DNA of 64,000 nt from Euptelea pleiosperma (Eukaryota; Streptophyta; Magnoliopsida; Ranunculales; Eupteleaceae): the NCBI GenBank assembly GCA_035048495.1, contig CM068544.1, forward strand, positions 45,409,893-45,473,892, read 5' to 3'. Every line of letters begins with the position of its first letter. Positions within the stretch are counted from its first letter, which is position 1. Shown one piece after another: positions 38,782 through 51,369 of this stretch. The notes beneath the pieces are model-generated. The model worked only from the letters and a program-made list of their open reading frames with translations. It had not been told where the DNA came from and searched no databases. The translations under genes were made by a program, and so were the position numbers.

Positions 38782-39110
38782 ACATAGTTCACAGGCAGCC
38801 TTAAAAAGATGGATCGCAAGACCAGAAAGGTATGCCCTTTTCCATATATCAAATCCTAATTTCACGTAATTAAGGGGTAATTTGATTAAAAAAAAGCTCG
38901 CACTTTTGTCTATAATGACTTCAAATTGCTCAAATTTAGTGCCTTAATGATAACAAAAGTTGAAAGTAAATTAAGAAAGATTGGTGCCTTGCAGGCAACT
39001 GTGGGATTTAGGTTGTTTGGGAAAGAAAGCGTCGACCTTGATGTCAATCAAAATGTTGCAGAGACAACGGGATGGAAACATGTTTCTCCTGAAAACAATT
39101 GTAATATGGT
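38782..39110 (+). CDS. Possible exons of a gene fragment
   Basis: A stretch ending in CAGAAAG|GTATGC (about 38782-38827) repeats the beginning of the exon at 36.4 kb. A second open stretch, from the CAG acceptor at about 38995 to ATG|GTATG at 39108, reads ATVGFRLFGKESVDLDVN then QNVAETTGWKHVSPEN. No family recognised; no further exon found before the copper ATPase gene. Low confidence. Confidence 0.25.
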
Positions 39111-40446
39111 ATGTTCATTATTCTAGTAAATCCCAATTCTTTCTCTTTCTCAACTGGTTCTTGCAGGGAATGCAGTATCCTTCTAACTTTCACTTACGAA
39201 AAAAACAGAAAAAAAAATGTATTCTGTTACTTACACAAAATGTCACATGGAAATAAGGTATCTTTATAATGCTCCCCATGATATGAACCATTGGATACAT
39301 ATTGATCATTCAGCAACCAATCAGGTTACTTTCTGTTTGAACCCCATGATGTATTAGATTTCTGAACTGCTTCCAATCAGGTTTTCTCACATGTTGTATG
39401 AGTTCTCTTGTCAAACCAATAGCAGAGTATAAATACAAATCTAGTACGAGTTATTCAAGAAAAAAGCTTTTATCTAGCATTTTCCCTCCATAAGCTTTGG
39501 TTTCTATTCCAGTAGAAAACACTGTTTAATCTCATGAGTCCTAAGACATATTGCGATAAAGGCCACCTGAACTACTGAATTCCTTCCATGCAAACTAGAA
39601 ACTAGCCAAAGCATGAGAAGTTGCAGAAAAATAAATAAAAGAAACTGAGGAACTAATTGTGATTTTGCTAGTAATAACAAGGATTTCAATAATTGAGAAA
39701 TGATGTATATACAGCTTACATTAAAAATAAGGCAAAAGCTTCAGTGTGCACAATAATCTTTAATGTACCATGCGCAAATTTGACATTTTATGGTGATTGA
39801 CTCTTTTATGGTCGAGTGACAGTTCATTTGTGTCAATCGACCCCTTTTATAGTTGATGGACTGCTCCCGTGGGTAATTTTTTATGACCAAAAAGAGCTGT
39901 AGTAACTTCTATGTTATATTCTTGCATGAAGATTCTTGGGTGGTAGCTTTTTTCAAACTGTTGTAACTTATTTCATTGATGGTAATAACTTTCATGCATG
40001 GTACATAAAAGATTCTTGTGCGCACCAAAGTAGGTGCCCAAAAAAATAATACATACATCTTTTTAAAATTTAATTTGGATTGTTCAATCAGACTATCTCC
40101 CTGACTGATTGGTGAACATCGAACAGCTCATCACAACTTATGGACCATTTCCCTATTGTTAACATTACATTTGTTTTACCCACCAATTTTAGCTCAAGAT
40201 CAGATGGTTAAGATTATTCAATCTTGTTTTTGGGGTATTCCCATCCAATAGATGGTCCAAAAATTTCCAGATCAAGAAGTCTGTGGGCCACCTGTACAGC
40301 ATAAAATGTAGGAGGCATCATACATTCCCTTTCGCAGTTGTTGCTTATTACAGTTGATGTGAAAGCATTTAGCAAGCTCAGCAGTAACTAGAAAGCTCAC
40401 AATAACACCCGAAATGAGGGTGTTATGCCCTGCTAACAGCATTCTC
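39111..40446. other. Intergenic stretch, nothing recognised
   Basis: AT-rich with no repeat pairs noticed. The part next to 40447 should contain the 3' untranslated region of the copper ATPase gene. Confidence 0.5.
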
Positions 40447-43400
40447 CTATTGGACTTCAACTCCATGGAATTGAAGCAAGTCGAGCTCTCGGGGCCTTCT
40501 GTAATACTTAAGCAAGAGTGAGGAACAAACAACACTTACTGAAGAAGCACCCATGGCAGCGCCAGCAACCCATGGTGGCAGCCGGAATCTGGTAAAGGGG
40601 AACAAGGCCCCAGCAGCAATGGGTATCGCCATAACATTGTAAGCCAGAGCCCACACGTAGTTCAACCGGATCCTGTTGAATGTCTTTGTTGATAGGTCGA
40701 TAGCAGTGACCACACCTTCCAGGTCGCTCCTCATCAAAACAACATTAGCAACTTCAATAGCAATGTCAGAGCCAGCCCCAATGGCCATTCCAACATCAGC
40801 AACAGCCAATGCTGGTGAGTCGTTAATCCCATCCCCCACCATTGCCACCGTGAATCCATCCCTCTACAGGAAAAACAAGTGGGAAACAGGTGAGGAGCCT
40901 ATTGAGATGAGAAGAAAAGAAAAAGCAAATTTGGGGAATGATCAATATAGTCTGAGTAACTAAACAGAATTGAATGGCCAAATATGAACCATGTTGTCGA
41001 CCCAAACATTTGGGAAACGGCGTAGATGATGATGATGACAATGATGATCAATATAGTCTTGAGTGTGATAGACCGTAAGTAGGGTCAGTAAATGTTAGTA
41101 GGCACTCTACTGACATTTGCTGTGGGAAGGCCCCTTGTACGTCCACCATGGGTGTGGCTCTGCTGTTTAGAAATGATTATCACAGTATGATTCTCTAGTC
41201 TCAGAATCTAAAACATGAATTGCAATATCCTTGCTCTATTTACCTGCAATTCTCTTATTTTTTGGGCTTTATCTTCAGGTTTTGCTTCAGCGACGACGAA
41301 ATCGAGACCCACCTCCTTGGCAACTGCATTTGCTGTCACTGTGCTGTCTCCGGTCACCATCAACCCGGTCACGCCCATTCTCCTTAAGATGGAGATGATT
41401 CTGTATGCCTCTGCCTTCACTGGATCCGAGACTGCGATCACTCCCACGACATCTCTGTCGATGGCGACAAGGACTGCAGTCTGCCCCAGGCGCTGGGCCT
41501 CCTCCAAGTAATCAAAAGCAACTCTCGGAATTTGAATGCCAAATCTTTGCATGAGACCCTTGTTTCCTATGATAACACATCTGTCGTGGATTGCGGCCTT
41601 GACTCCATGACCCGTGATGGACTCGAAGTCACGGGCCTCTGGCCAACCCTGAGTTTGTACATGGTTCTTTGCATGTTCTACTATGGCCTTCCCTAGTGGG
41701 TGCTCGCTGTTAACCTGTGAAATCGAGGAGCCAAGAGTTCCAGTTTCTGAATCAAATGCAAGCTATTTGAGCATTGATGCATGGTGGTGTGGTGCAATTG
41801 TTGTTTGGGTTGGCCCATAGTGGTGTAGATTAAGGATTTAAGAAAGCAAACGAAAGGCCGGCCAATTACCTCAGTTGCAGCAACCAGTTGGTAAAAATCA
41901 GGAAGAGGCACGTCCATAAGCAGCCTCGTACTCACAACAGTGGGCTTTCCAGCGGTTAACGTCCCTGTCTTGTCAAACACCACGCAATTCACCTGATAAA
42001 CAAACGTTTACACGTCAAGATCTTATTTTGAGAAGATGAGATTCTGTATTGCACTCATCTAGGGATGTAGATGGGCCTACTCCTGAGAGGCTTGGGCTTG
42101 AATTTAAAATGAATCAGGTAGGGCTATAGGTTCGGGTCTATTCAAAATTACCAAAACAGGCTTAGTCCTGGCCATTTTTACACTCCCTGCTTTTTTTTTC
42201 TTTGAAAGGTAAAGAAGCTTTATTAATGGCTTGGTGGCTGAGGAAACCGGCCAAGGCAAAGAAGGAAAACAAAAAGAGGAAAGCACAAAAAAGAAGCCTA
42301 CAAAAGAACAAGCAAGCCCCACAAAGACAGTCAACTCCTCCCAATCAAAGATGACCAACTGAAAACCACTTCCTTAAATCTAACACCCTTCCAACTTCAC
42401 CCAAATATAAACAAGACCTCGGATCTCCACTAAGAGAATTTCAAAGGAATAACTTCTACCCTCAAAATACCCCATAAAATAACCAATGGAGTAAGATCCC
42501 CACAACTTCTTGAGACCACCAAACGCCTTGCGATGGGCTGTCCAATTGGTGGCCCATCTCGTAGATCCAGACCACCCAGTTGGTGGACCACTTTCTCGTA
42601 TGAGTTATATATTAATCCTTTGGTGAGCAATGCAATCCTTACTATGCGTGAACGCAAGAGTGAATGGGAGTGGTGGGACTATAACATACCTTGTGTGCAT
42701 TCTCAAGTGCTTCGCCACCTTTGAGGAGGACGCCCTGAGAAGCACCGACACCGGTGCCCACCATCACAGCCGTTGGAGTGGCCAATCCCAAGGCGCAGGG
42801 GCAAGCTACCACCACCACCGATATCCCAAACTGAAGGGCCAGCTCGAATCTGTCCATGTACGGTGGTACCCACTCCGTTGGATATATTTGTAGAGTCCCC
42901 GCTATGTACCAGCCCAACCATGTCACTAGACCACTGCCAACCACCTGCAGAACGAGTGCAGCAAACACGCATTCCGTTGAATATAAGTTATGAAAATGAG
43001 ATATCTTCCAGTCTTACTTACCAACGGAATAAAGGCATGCAGGAAATTAAGGATCCATGAGTCTTCTGCCAAACTGACCAGATTGAACGGACTTCACTTT
43101 TGCACCAGCGCCTCTACATCTGACACGTACCCATGGCAACATTTTCCAGGGGTGGCGATGTAACAAGCTGTAGCTTAATCCAAAAGCGTAGGCTACACCA
43201 TTCATCTTACTCAGCGCTGCCATCTGGGCTCACTGACTGCATGGATGTTTAGCCAACCCCTTGGTGGATATACACACCAAAAATCACCATTATTGGTAAT
43301 CTCTAGCCATTATATTTTAGTACTTTTTTAAGACGTGATTCTAGCTGTTCCTTTTTCTTATACTAAAATCAACAGCTAAAAATTATCACAGGCTGATTTT

Positions 43401-46400
43401 TTGTATGAATGTCTACCAAGGGGTTGGCTAAACATCCATTCGGTCAGTGGGTCCCAGATGAGCGGTGAGTAACAAAAAGTGTGCTAGCTTACGATTTTGG
43501 ATTAAGCTACAGCTTGTTACATCGCGACCATTTTCACAGTGAAATTTAATCTTTTTTGAAAACATTGTTGTCAGTGTACATGTTAGATGCAAAGATGATC
43601 GTAACCATCTATTTTGCATCATTAGATGGTCAAGATCATCCAATGGGTGGACTTTTCGCTTAGAAATTCCCTTAAAGGTCTGATTGTCCACGTTGGTTGT
43701 GGGCGGGCAAATTCAGGATTCAACGCCGTCCGTCATTTTTCTCAAAGTATGCACACCATAAGGAGAAAGCAACTATAAGGCTATGTATAGCGAGCAACAA
43801 AAAGTTTTACAGAAAAATGATTTATATGTTAGAAAGTGCGGATACAGAAAAAAGTTTTATTGCATTTATATGCAAAAATCATTTCTAGAAAACTTATTGG
43901 GGGCAACCATACATAGCCTAAGAGAAAAATAGAAAGAAGAAAGAGATGACCATTTTTTTTAGTGGTTCGTCACTGGATTCCATTGACAACGTCCACGACT
44001 CTGAGAGATGTACAATCCACTTGTGTTACAATGCTTCTCTTCTCTCCCATCCAATCCCCCCCTTCTCCAATCTACTGGTGTACAATATAGATAATTGGGA
44101 GACCTTCTCTTCTCCCAAATTAAATAGAACTTTCACAAATACAAAGTTTTTTCTACTGAGAGATTCTAGAAAAATGAAGATAAATAGTTGATATAATATG
44201 TGACTAGGGTAATGTCAAGCTAAAATGCCTTCAGAGTCTCCGAGAAATGCGTGCCTCGAAAAGCATACAAGGTTAGACCTTGATAAATGTGTCAGAGATC
44301 AATGAAGGTGAACTTCGAGAATCTTGTTAGAAATGTCCATGGAAGGTCAGCCTCGGAAATCATGCTAGGATAGACCATAAAAGGTCGGCCTTTGAGAATC
44401 GTGTGAGTAGACCTCAGAACGTCAGTCATTGAGAACTGTGTCAACTTAGATGTCGTCTCTGAAGAATTGTGTAGGATATCTTGGTACTCATATAGCCCTT
44501 TTCGAAGGTGGAGCTCATCGAATGCCAATGGTCCGCCTTCGTGAAGGCTAGAATCAATCGATCAAATAATGTTATACTTGGCAGGCTCATTGTGATCGGA
44601 CGAACTAGTGACTTTGTGCCTAAACTCGGTCAAGTCTTTGTGCCTGCTCTATGTCAAAACTTTATGCCTATGGCTTTGTGCCTGGTTTATTACGTGGCTT
44701 AGGGCTAAGAGGTTTGTGATTAATCTGTTAAAGGGCTTTGTGTTGTGTCCACTCTTAGCCAGACACTAAGTTCTAGTCCACGATCTAACAGTCAATATTG
44801 ATAGGTTGGATGGTCAAGGCCTAGTTCGGGTGGTACAAAGGGATAGTCTAGGTTGAACCAATCGAATGGTGTAGATATCGACTAGATCTAATAATATGAT
44901 GGCGCTCGAGGAAGTCGTCTATGTGGGACCCACCAATCGGATTGTGTAGGTTCAATTTGATCCAATAGTTTAGTGGCCCAAAAAGGCTTGGGTGAGCTCC
45001 CTGGTCTAGTGGACAGTAGCTGATGTTCAAATTCGTGAGGCCCCATGTTTGGGCCTTTTGGCTCAACTAAATGGGTTTAAGGTCTGGGAAAAGGTCTAAA
45101 CAAGAATAAAAATAAAGGAGTCTTCCTTTTTGTCAATATTTTATTATAGACTCTCTTTAAGTACTAGTGCTGTAGAATTATGGTGTGAAGCTAGGAAGCT
45201 CCACATGAAGTTTGTCCCGAAGCTAGAAGGCTTGACATGAAGCTCAACATATAGATAAGGAGTTTGGCATGAAGCTAGGAAGCTCAGAATTAGGGCTGTC
45301 AACAGACATTATTCGAATCGAATATAATCATATCCGAATACGAATTTAAAAAGAATATCTAATATCCAATTTTGATTTGAAATCCAACGGATATTCTAAA
45401 CCAATATTCAAATTCGAATTCGATTAACTTATTAAATATTCAATAGTATATGATTCATTTTATAAGTAAATCGGATTCGAATAATATCTGATAAGGGTAA
45501 CCTTATGGGGGTATTCTATAAGGTGCCCTGTCGACACACAATTATTGGACTAGAGTTTAAAATATGTTACATATATAATAAAATAATATATTGGATCAAA
45601 TATTATCGAAGCAGATATATCTATATATGAAAAGTGCATGTTAAATATCAATATCTAAATTTGAATCCGATATCTAATTTTTTGGATGATAACCGATTAT
45701 TTGAATTCAAATTTTTGACTATCCATTGACATCCTATTTGGCATGAAACTAGGCCAGAGGCTATGAAGTTTGGAATAAAGCTCGGTTTGAAACTAGGAAG
45801 CTCAGTGTAAAGCTAGCTAGGATGCTCAACAAGAAGCTAGAAAGCTTAGTTCAAAGCTTGGAGTAAAACTAGGCATGAAGCTAGGAAACTCACATAAAGC
45901 TCGGCTCGAAGCTTAGAAGCTTGGCATAAAGCTATCTGTGAAGCTAGAAGCATTGCATGAAACTAAGAAGATCAGGATTAAGTTAGCCTTGAAGCTAGGA
46001 AAGTCAGCCAAAAGCTTAAAGCTAGGCATAAAGCTAAACAGGTAGGCACGAAGCTATGTATAAAGCTAGGAAGCTTGACGCAAAGATAGGCATGAAACTG
46101 AGAAGCTTAACATGAAGTAGGGAGCTCGGCATTAATCTAAAAAGTCCAACATGAAACTTAACCCTAAGCTATGAAGCTCGGCATAAAGTTAGGAGACTCG
46201 CTATGAAACTAGGTGTAAAGTTTGGAAGCTAGCTAGGTGTGAAACTTGGAAGCTAGGCAGGATTGGCCCCAACAAGCCCCTAATATAAACTATGTTTTTG
46301 ATTGTATGAGCAAAATTATTGTTGATGGAGAATGGTGACTTTCTATCTCGATAGACGGTGCCATCTTATGGACACACAAATCTAAGATTTGATGATATTC

Positions 46401-49400
46401 ATCAATTTTCTCGAGATTTGCACACCACGCGCAATAGGATAAAGTAAACATAAGATAAAAATAGAATGAAAGAAAGAGAGGACCATTTTTTATGTGGTTC
46501 AAATCATTGTCGAATTTTGGTGACTATGCGCGTCCACAACCCTAAAAGATGGCAAAGCACTAAAATAGTTGTTGTGTGTTCAATGCTTCTCCCCCCTCTC
46601 GTCTAATCCCTTAGTTAAGGGTAGATAATATATAAATAATCGGAAGACCCTTACTTACCCAAAATAGAAGTCTCACAAATAGAAGATTTTCTCTACGAAG
46701 AGATTCTTCGAAAATAAAAGCTACCAATACAAGATTTTCTCTACTAAGAGATTCTCCCAAACTGGAGATAAGTAATGGTACAATGTGACAAGGATACTAT
46801 CAAAAACTAGTATTCCCTTAGAATTTGTCTCCAAAGAAGATATACCTCAGAAAACGCATAAAGTTAGACCTCGATAAATGTGTCCAAGAGGTCTGTGGAG
46901 GTCCACCTTGGGAATTATGTCAGAGAGACCATAAAAGGATAGCTTGGAAATCATGTTAGGATAGACCTTAGAAGGTTGGCACTCAAAAACCGTGCCAACT
47001 CGGAGGTCGGTCCTCGAAATCATGTAGGATATCTTGGTATCCACATTGATGTTTCATCACTAACCCAATTTGATCACTTTAACCATTTGGATTGTCATAA
47101 TGTTGGCAATAATTAAAGAAACATGTTCAAAGAATGAGTATACCATAATTTTTATAATGTTAAGAAGAATTAGTAAAAAGATACGAATGACAAAATCACA
47201 GTACATCAAAGGAAATTTAGCAGTAATCAAAATAAAAGATGGATTGAGATATTGCTACCCACCTTTTTATGCTCCCGCTCATTACTCACCCCACCCACAT
47301 TTTTTTCCTTCTTCCTCCTCTCTGCACTATCTCTCCAATCTCTCTTTGCACACTCTCTCTCTCTCTCTCTCTCCCCACCGTACCACCAACCACCCACCCA
47401 CCACACCACCACCCTGCTCTCTCTCTCTCTCTGTCTCTCTCTCTCTTTCGCCCTATCTCTCTCTCACTTTATTTCTCTCTCGCCTTAACTCATTGTCCTT
47501 TCTTTATGTGTGTGTGTGTTTACATAACTAGATTTTGTCTTTCTTTTTTCAGAATTTGATTGTGTGTGGGCCATGTGGGGTGGCGGTCGTGGTGGTGGAG
47601 AAGGGAAGTGTGGTGCGATGGAGAGAGGAAGAACAAAAAATAAGGTGGGTGCAAAGGGAAAAATAAAAATGAAAGTGGGTGTGGAGCATAAAGAGGTGGG
47701 TGGTAATATCTGTGCCCATAAAAGATGTTGATATGATTCAATCATGTAAAAGACAAGTGATGGTGCTGGTGGAAAGGAGTCTATTAGTATAGGCCCAATG
47801 CTCTGAAAAGGGCAAGAAAGTAGAAAAGAATATTGAAGGAGGGACATACCTTTAATAGAAAATATATAACTTCAATGGAAGGAGAATTATAGCATGCACG
47901 GGTCCCTCGGTACAGTACAGACCTATTCTTATGATTTGTGTGATGTGAACTCGAGGACCATCAGTATGTCTTGGGACACTATAGGGGACCGTGGCACACT
48001 AGGGATCGATGACCATAAACACTGCCCTAAATAGAATTCAAAAGGTGGTGTTGGTGACCCAGATTCAATGGAAAAAATTTAGATGCAGTGGACTCCTGAT
48101 GCAGTTGACGCAGAAGACTCTCCTAGTCCTACACAGCTCATGTTTTTGGGCCCATTGCTGCATAAATTCACTAAAAAGATGGGAGTACGTACATTCATGT
48201 ATTCCTTTTTTTTTTAAGGCACGGTTTTGGATTAAAGAAGTATGAAACCTGAAGTCTTCGTTTATCGATCTTTTGACGTTCTCGTCCTTTTGTCCGCTTT
48301 TTTTACTCTCTTTTTTAAAATAGAGTCCGTCTAGAGTTACTCCCATTTCTTACATCCAGTTCTTACACCCGAGGGTGGGGCCCACATGGAGATAATGTTG
48401 GACAATCCAACCATACATGGAGCTGTTCTTGCCATGATGATCACGATCACAAAAAATCAGTTCATTTCCACATTGTCAACCATATAAAAAATTGACCCAA
48501 AATAATGGTTTAATTGGATGGTCTAGATTTTTCAAATAAAAGTCTATTTTTCATGAGGTTAGGTATGTTGAATTTTCCTGATGTTTTGTGAGGAGGGTAA
48601 CCATAGCATGAAAAACCCATTTGTGTGGTTGGATTGTCCAACGTGATCTCCATGTGGGCCCCACCCCCGCTCTAGACGGACTCTTTAAAATATATATATT
48701 TTATTCTCATTTATTGTGGAACGCTTTTGTTCGTTACATACCTTTCCTCACCCATCAGATGCCGAGTAAAACTTCTGTCACAATCGGATTGCAAATCACA
48801 CAAACACAGCCAATGAGTTCTCGGCAAGTACACCTAAAAGCAAAAGCACATGGGTACGTGCCTGCCGAGAACTTATTGGCTTGTGATTGTGTGATTTACA
48901 ATTTCGTGTGATTTACAATTGCACATGGTTACCCATCAGATGCCTAACCGCTATTACGTTGTGACATGTGGAGGGGACGTCAAGGGTAACCGTGAAAAAT
49001 TAGTTTTGTTTTTTCGTAACACTTCTGTAGATTTAACCTACGCTTTAGGTAGCCCTTGCCCTCCCCTCCACATGTCACAACAACATGATAGTGGGCTGAG
49101 GCATCTCGTCAACCAAATGGGTGAGGCAAGCCGAACTGATGATGTAAACTGTGAGCACTTACTAAAAGTGATTTAACGGCTCACATTATATTATCTGGCT
49201 CTTTGATTCTTGAATCCAGAGGTGAATATCAATAAGGAATAAAGAAATACATATCGATTTAATTAAGGTAAAATCTGTAAAGCTGATATATTAAACGGTG
49301 ACCACTCATTAGGCCTTGCTAAGCATGGGACCCAACACGATAACGTGTAGAGATGCCACTGGAGCCAACAAAAGCTGCAATCGTTCTCGTTGTTGGTGGG

Positions 49401-51369
49401 TAGACCGCATGCTTTTGATAAAGCACGCGTTCGTTGCTAGCCAATGTGGAACGCACCACCTTCCTTTCATATATATATAAGATGGGTCGAGCTCCAGTTA
49501 CCGCCCTAAAATGGCAGGCTCCGGTTACAGGACACAATATGAGACACGTGGCACGCTCTTAGTGGACTCTGACTGTATGGATGTTTGGCCAATCCCTAGG
49601 TGGATCTACAAACCAAAAATTAACCTGATTAGTGATTTCTAGGCGTTGATCTTTGTACCTCAAATACTGCTCAAATTCACACAGTTGAGATCAACCCATG
49701 AAAATAAGTCCAATCCAACGCCTATAAATCAGTAATCAGGCTATTTTTGATTCGTGGGTCCACTTAGGGATTGGACAAACATCCATACGGTCAGAATCCT
49801 CTAAGAGTGTACTACGTGGCTCATATTGTGTCCTGTAACTGGAGCCTGTCATTTTAGGGCGGTCACTGGAGCCCGACCCAAATAAGATTGTTACCTTGTT
49901 TTATTCTTTATCATCAACCAATCAAATATTTCTACTCCAACAAATCTCATGGTAAGTCACCATCACTGCCATCCAATCACCCAAATTGGAGGGCTGTGAT
50001 TTTCACTTACACAAAAGTTCAGTATAACGCAATGCAAAGGTTAGAAACTTACTAATGGTACGAAATACTTTGATATCCGGTCGGCTAGCTTCTGCACTGG
50101 TGCCTTTCCCATCTGAGCCCCTTCGACAAGTTGTATTATCCGAGCAACCGCAGTATCTGACCCAACACATGTCACTCTCACCTGTAACACACCTGATCCG
50201 TTCACCGTCCCTCCAATCACCTCATCACCAGTTATTTTATGGACCCACCTTGACTCTCCGGTGACCATACTCTCGTCCACGTGACTCTCTCCCATCACCA
50301 CAACTCCATCCACACTAACCCTCTCTCCTGGTAAAACCTTTACTACGTCTTCCTTCTCAATCAATCGCCGATCAATCATCTCCTCGCTGATTAATCTCCC
50401 CTCTTCATCGAAAATTGCCAACCTCGCTGTCTCCGGAGCGAGCTTCATGAGCTTTGATATCGCATCGCTCGTCTTTCCCTTGGCCAGTGCAACCAAATAC
50501 TTGCCGAGGAGAATGAACGAGATTAACATCGTAGTCGTTTCGAAGAAATCCTCGTTATCAAAATCTCTCGACATCGAAGATCGTATAACAACGTAGACTG
50601 AGTAGAAATACGCGGCATTTGTACCAACCATGACTAAGCAGTCCATGTTGGCGCACCTTAGCTTCATGGCCTTATAAGCTCCTATGTAGAATCTTCGGCC
50701 GATTATAAATTGTACTGGGGTGGACATTACACCCCTGAAGAGTTCTCCCAATGTAAGCATGTTAGCTACCCTTTTGTCAAGAAACCCAGCTTTAAATGAC
50801 GGAATGTACGAGAAGACCATGGACGTCAAGAACACTGGAATGGTGAAGATGAGGCTCCAGAGGAAGCTATGGTAGTAGCTCTTGATATCCGCGTGCTTCA
50901 ATTTAGCATCTTTTTCTCTCTCGTCGATAAGTGATGTTTTGAATCCTTTTGATTCGAGGACTGAGATTATCTTTCTGGGTCCGATAAGATCCGATGAGTA
51001 GGAAATAGTTAAGGTTTTAAGAGATGGGTCTAATTCAACGGCTTCGATACCTTGTAATGTTGCAATCGAGGTTTGAAGAAACTCTTCTTCGATGGAATTT
51101 TCGAGTTTGAGGTAGAGATTGGTGGTGTTTTCGCCGGTGGATATAATGGAGGCTCCAAAACCCATGTCGTCAATGGCTTGGATTAATTGCGTTAGGGTGA
51201 CTAGGTCAGGATCGAATTCGATTTCAGCTACTTCGGTCGCTAAGGCAACAACAGCGCTTCGGACACCATTGATCTTTTGGATGGTGGATTCGATGGCGGT
51301 GGAGCATGCAGTGCATGTCATCCCTTGGATGCGGAAGCGACACGATCGGACGGAGGCGGGCTTAACCAT
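40447..51369 (-). CDS. HMA5: Copper-transporting P1B ATPase, HMA5-like
   Basis: Pumps Cu(I) across membranes; HMA5-type proteins serve copper export or delivery. Five phase-0 exons on the minus strand, 50053-51369, 42690-42944, 41870-41992, 41244-41714 and 40447-40863, give 860 residues. Visible: one heavy-metal domain with GMTCTACS (16-23), a second ferredoxin-like domain without CxxC (about 85-150), TGES (370-373), the CPC metal site (487-489), DKTGTLT (Asp531), SEHPLGKA (His570), [14 protein letters not shown] (732-739), and C-terminal WALAYN and MGASSVSVV, which hold the family's membrane metal residues. Family members usually have two intact N-terminal CxxC domains and about 950-1000 residues; here the first is not found. 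The chosen ATG follows an in-frame stop, but an acceptor-like CTAG 18 bases upstream would also be in phase, so an upstream exon is possible. The first intron is 7.1 kb and full of repeats. Confidence 0.93.
42186..42360 (-). mobile_element. LINE 3'-tail fragment in ATPase intron
   Basis: On the minus strand, TTAATAAAGCTTCTTTACC and an A tail (T-run on plus at about 42190), the usual end of plant LINEs. The upstream part is not coding. It is about 175-450 bp long depending on where it is ended. Confidence 0.5.
43150..43528. mobile_element. Fold-back element, GGCGATGTAACAAG ends
   Basis: Arms GATGTAACAAGCTGTAGCTT...AATCCAAAA are near-perfect; the inner stem has CATGGATGTTTAGCCAACCC, the family pattern. 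Flanking CATTTTCCA and CATTTTCAC agree at 7/9. Confidence 0.78.
43940..44490. repeat. LTR-like repeat R2, copy 1
   Basis: Collinear with 46480-47050: shared AATGCTTCT, TCACAAATA..AA, AGAGATTCT, TTAGACCT.GATAAATGTGT and GTCGGTC-like stretches. Could be one LTR of an old element; ends not defined. Confidence 0.55.
45170..46260. repeat. Degenerate short tandem array, AAGCTAGGAAGCT
   Basis: Dozens of imperfect copies of a unit near AAGCTAGGAAGCTCGGCATG, spacing about 20-25 bp, are interrupted by an AT-rich insert at 45291-45736. No protein reading is consistent along it. Confidence 0.8.
45291..45736. mobile_element. hAT-like insert within the array
   Basis: Ends TAGGGCTGTCAACAG and (inverted) TAGGATGTCAATGGATAG; the body is made of ATCCGAAT/ATTCGAATTC-like words, a layout common in plant hAT MITEs. 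An 8-bp duplication is not clear. Confidence 0.6.
46480..47050. repeat. LTR-like repeat R2, copy 2
   Basis: Same order as 43940-44490, with extra duplicated AGATTTTCTCTAC.AAGAGATTC units at 46683-46757. Same orientation. Confidence 0.55.
47242..47717. mobile_element. MITE with 10-bp target duplication
   Basis: Inverted ends around AGATATTGCTACCCACCTTT and AGATATTACCACCCACCTCT. Flanked by exact ATAAAAGATG (47232-47241, 47718-47727). The interior carries CT runs and CACCC-rich sequence. Mutator-like by duplication length. Confidence 0.78.
48323..48683. mobile_element. MITE with exact 9-bp target duplication
   Basis: Ends GAGTCCGTCTAGAG and its inverse; arms include GGTGGGGCCCACATGGAGAT and TTGGACAATCCAACCA. 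TTTAAAATA flanks both sides (48314-48322, 48684-48692). Confidence 0.9.
48764..48930. mobile_element. Short palindromic MITE, GAGTAAAACTTCTGTCACAA end
   Basis: Closely similar to 12510-12691 (CACAGCCAATGAGTTCTCGG, AAGCAAAAGCACATGGGTAC). Flanked by the exact 14-bp repeat ACCCATCAGATGCC (48750-48763, 48931-48944). The right terminus is shortened. Confidence 0.85.
49484..49879. mobile_element. Fold-back element, GGGTCGAGCTCCAG ends
   Basis: A 396-bp sister of 16239-16636. Arms GCTCCAGTTACCGCCCTAAA and its inverse. Flanks ATATAAGAT and AAATAAGAT (8/9). It sits in the ATPase intron, about 170 bp from the exon-1 donor. Confidence 0.9.

Larger units (their letters stand above)
42945..50052 (-). other. 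7.1-kb first intron of the copper ATPase gene
   Basis: From the donor GTAAGT (50052) to the acceptor CTGCAG (42945). It holds at least five MITEs, an LTR-like repeat pair, a degenerate tandem array and a hAT-like insert, all listed separately. No exon was recognised inside it. The protein reads on normally across the junction ([15 protein letters not shown]). Confidence 0.85.

Noticed and set aside
41215..41511. 98-codon plus-strand frame
   Set aside because: Antisense shadow of copper ATPase exon 4.
47070..47559. Long Ser/Leu/Pro-rich frames (153 and 96 codons)
   Set aside because: Translations of CT and CACC microsatellite inside a MITE.
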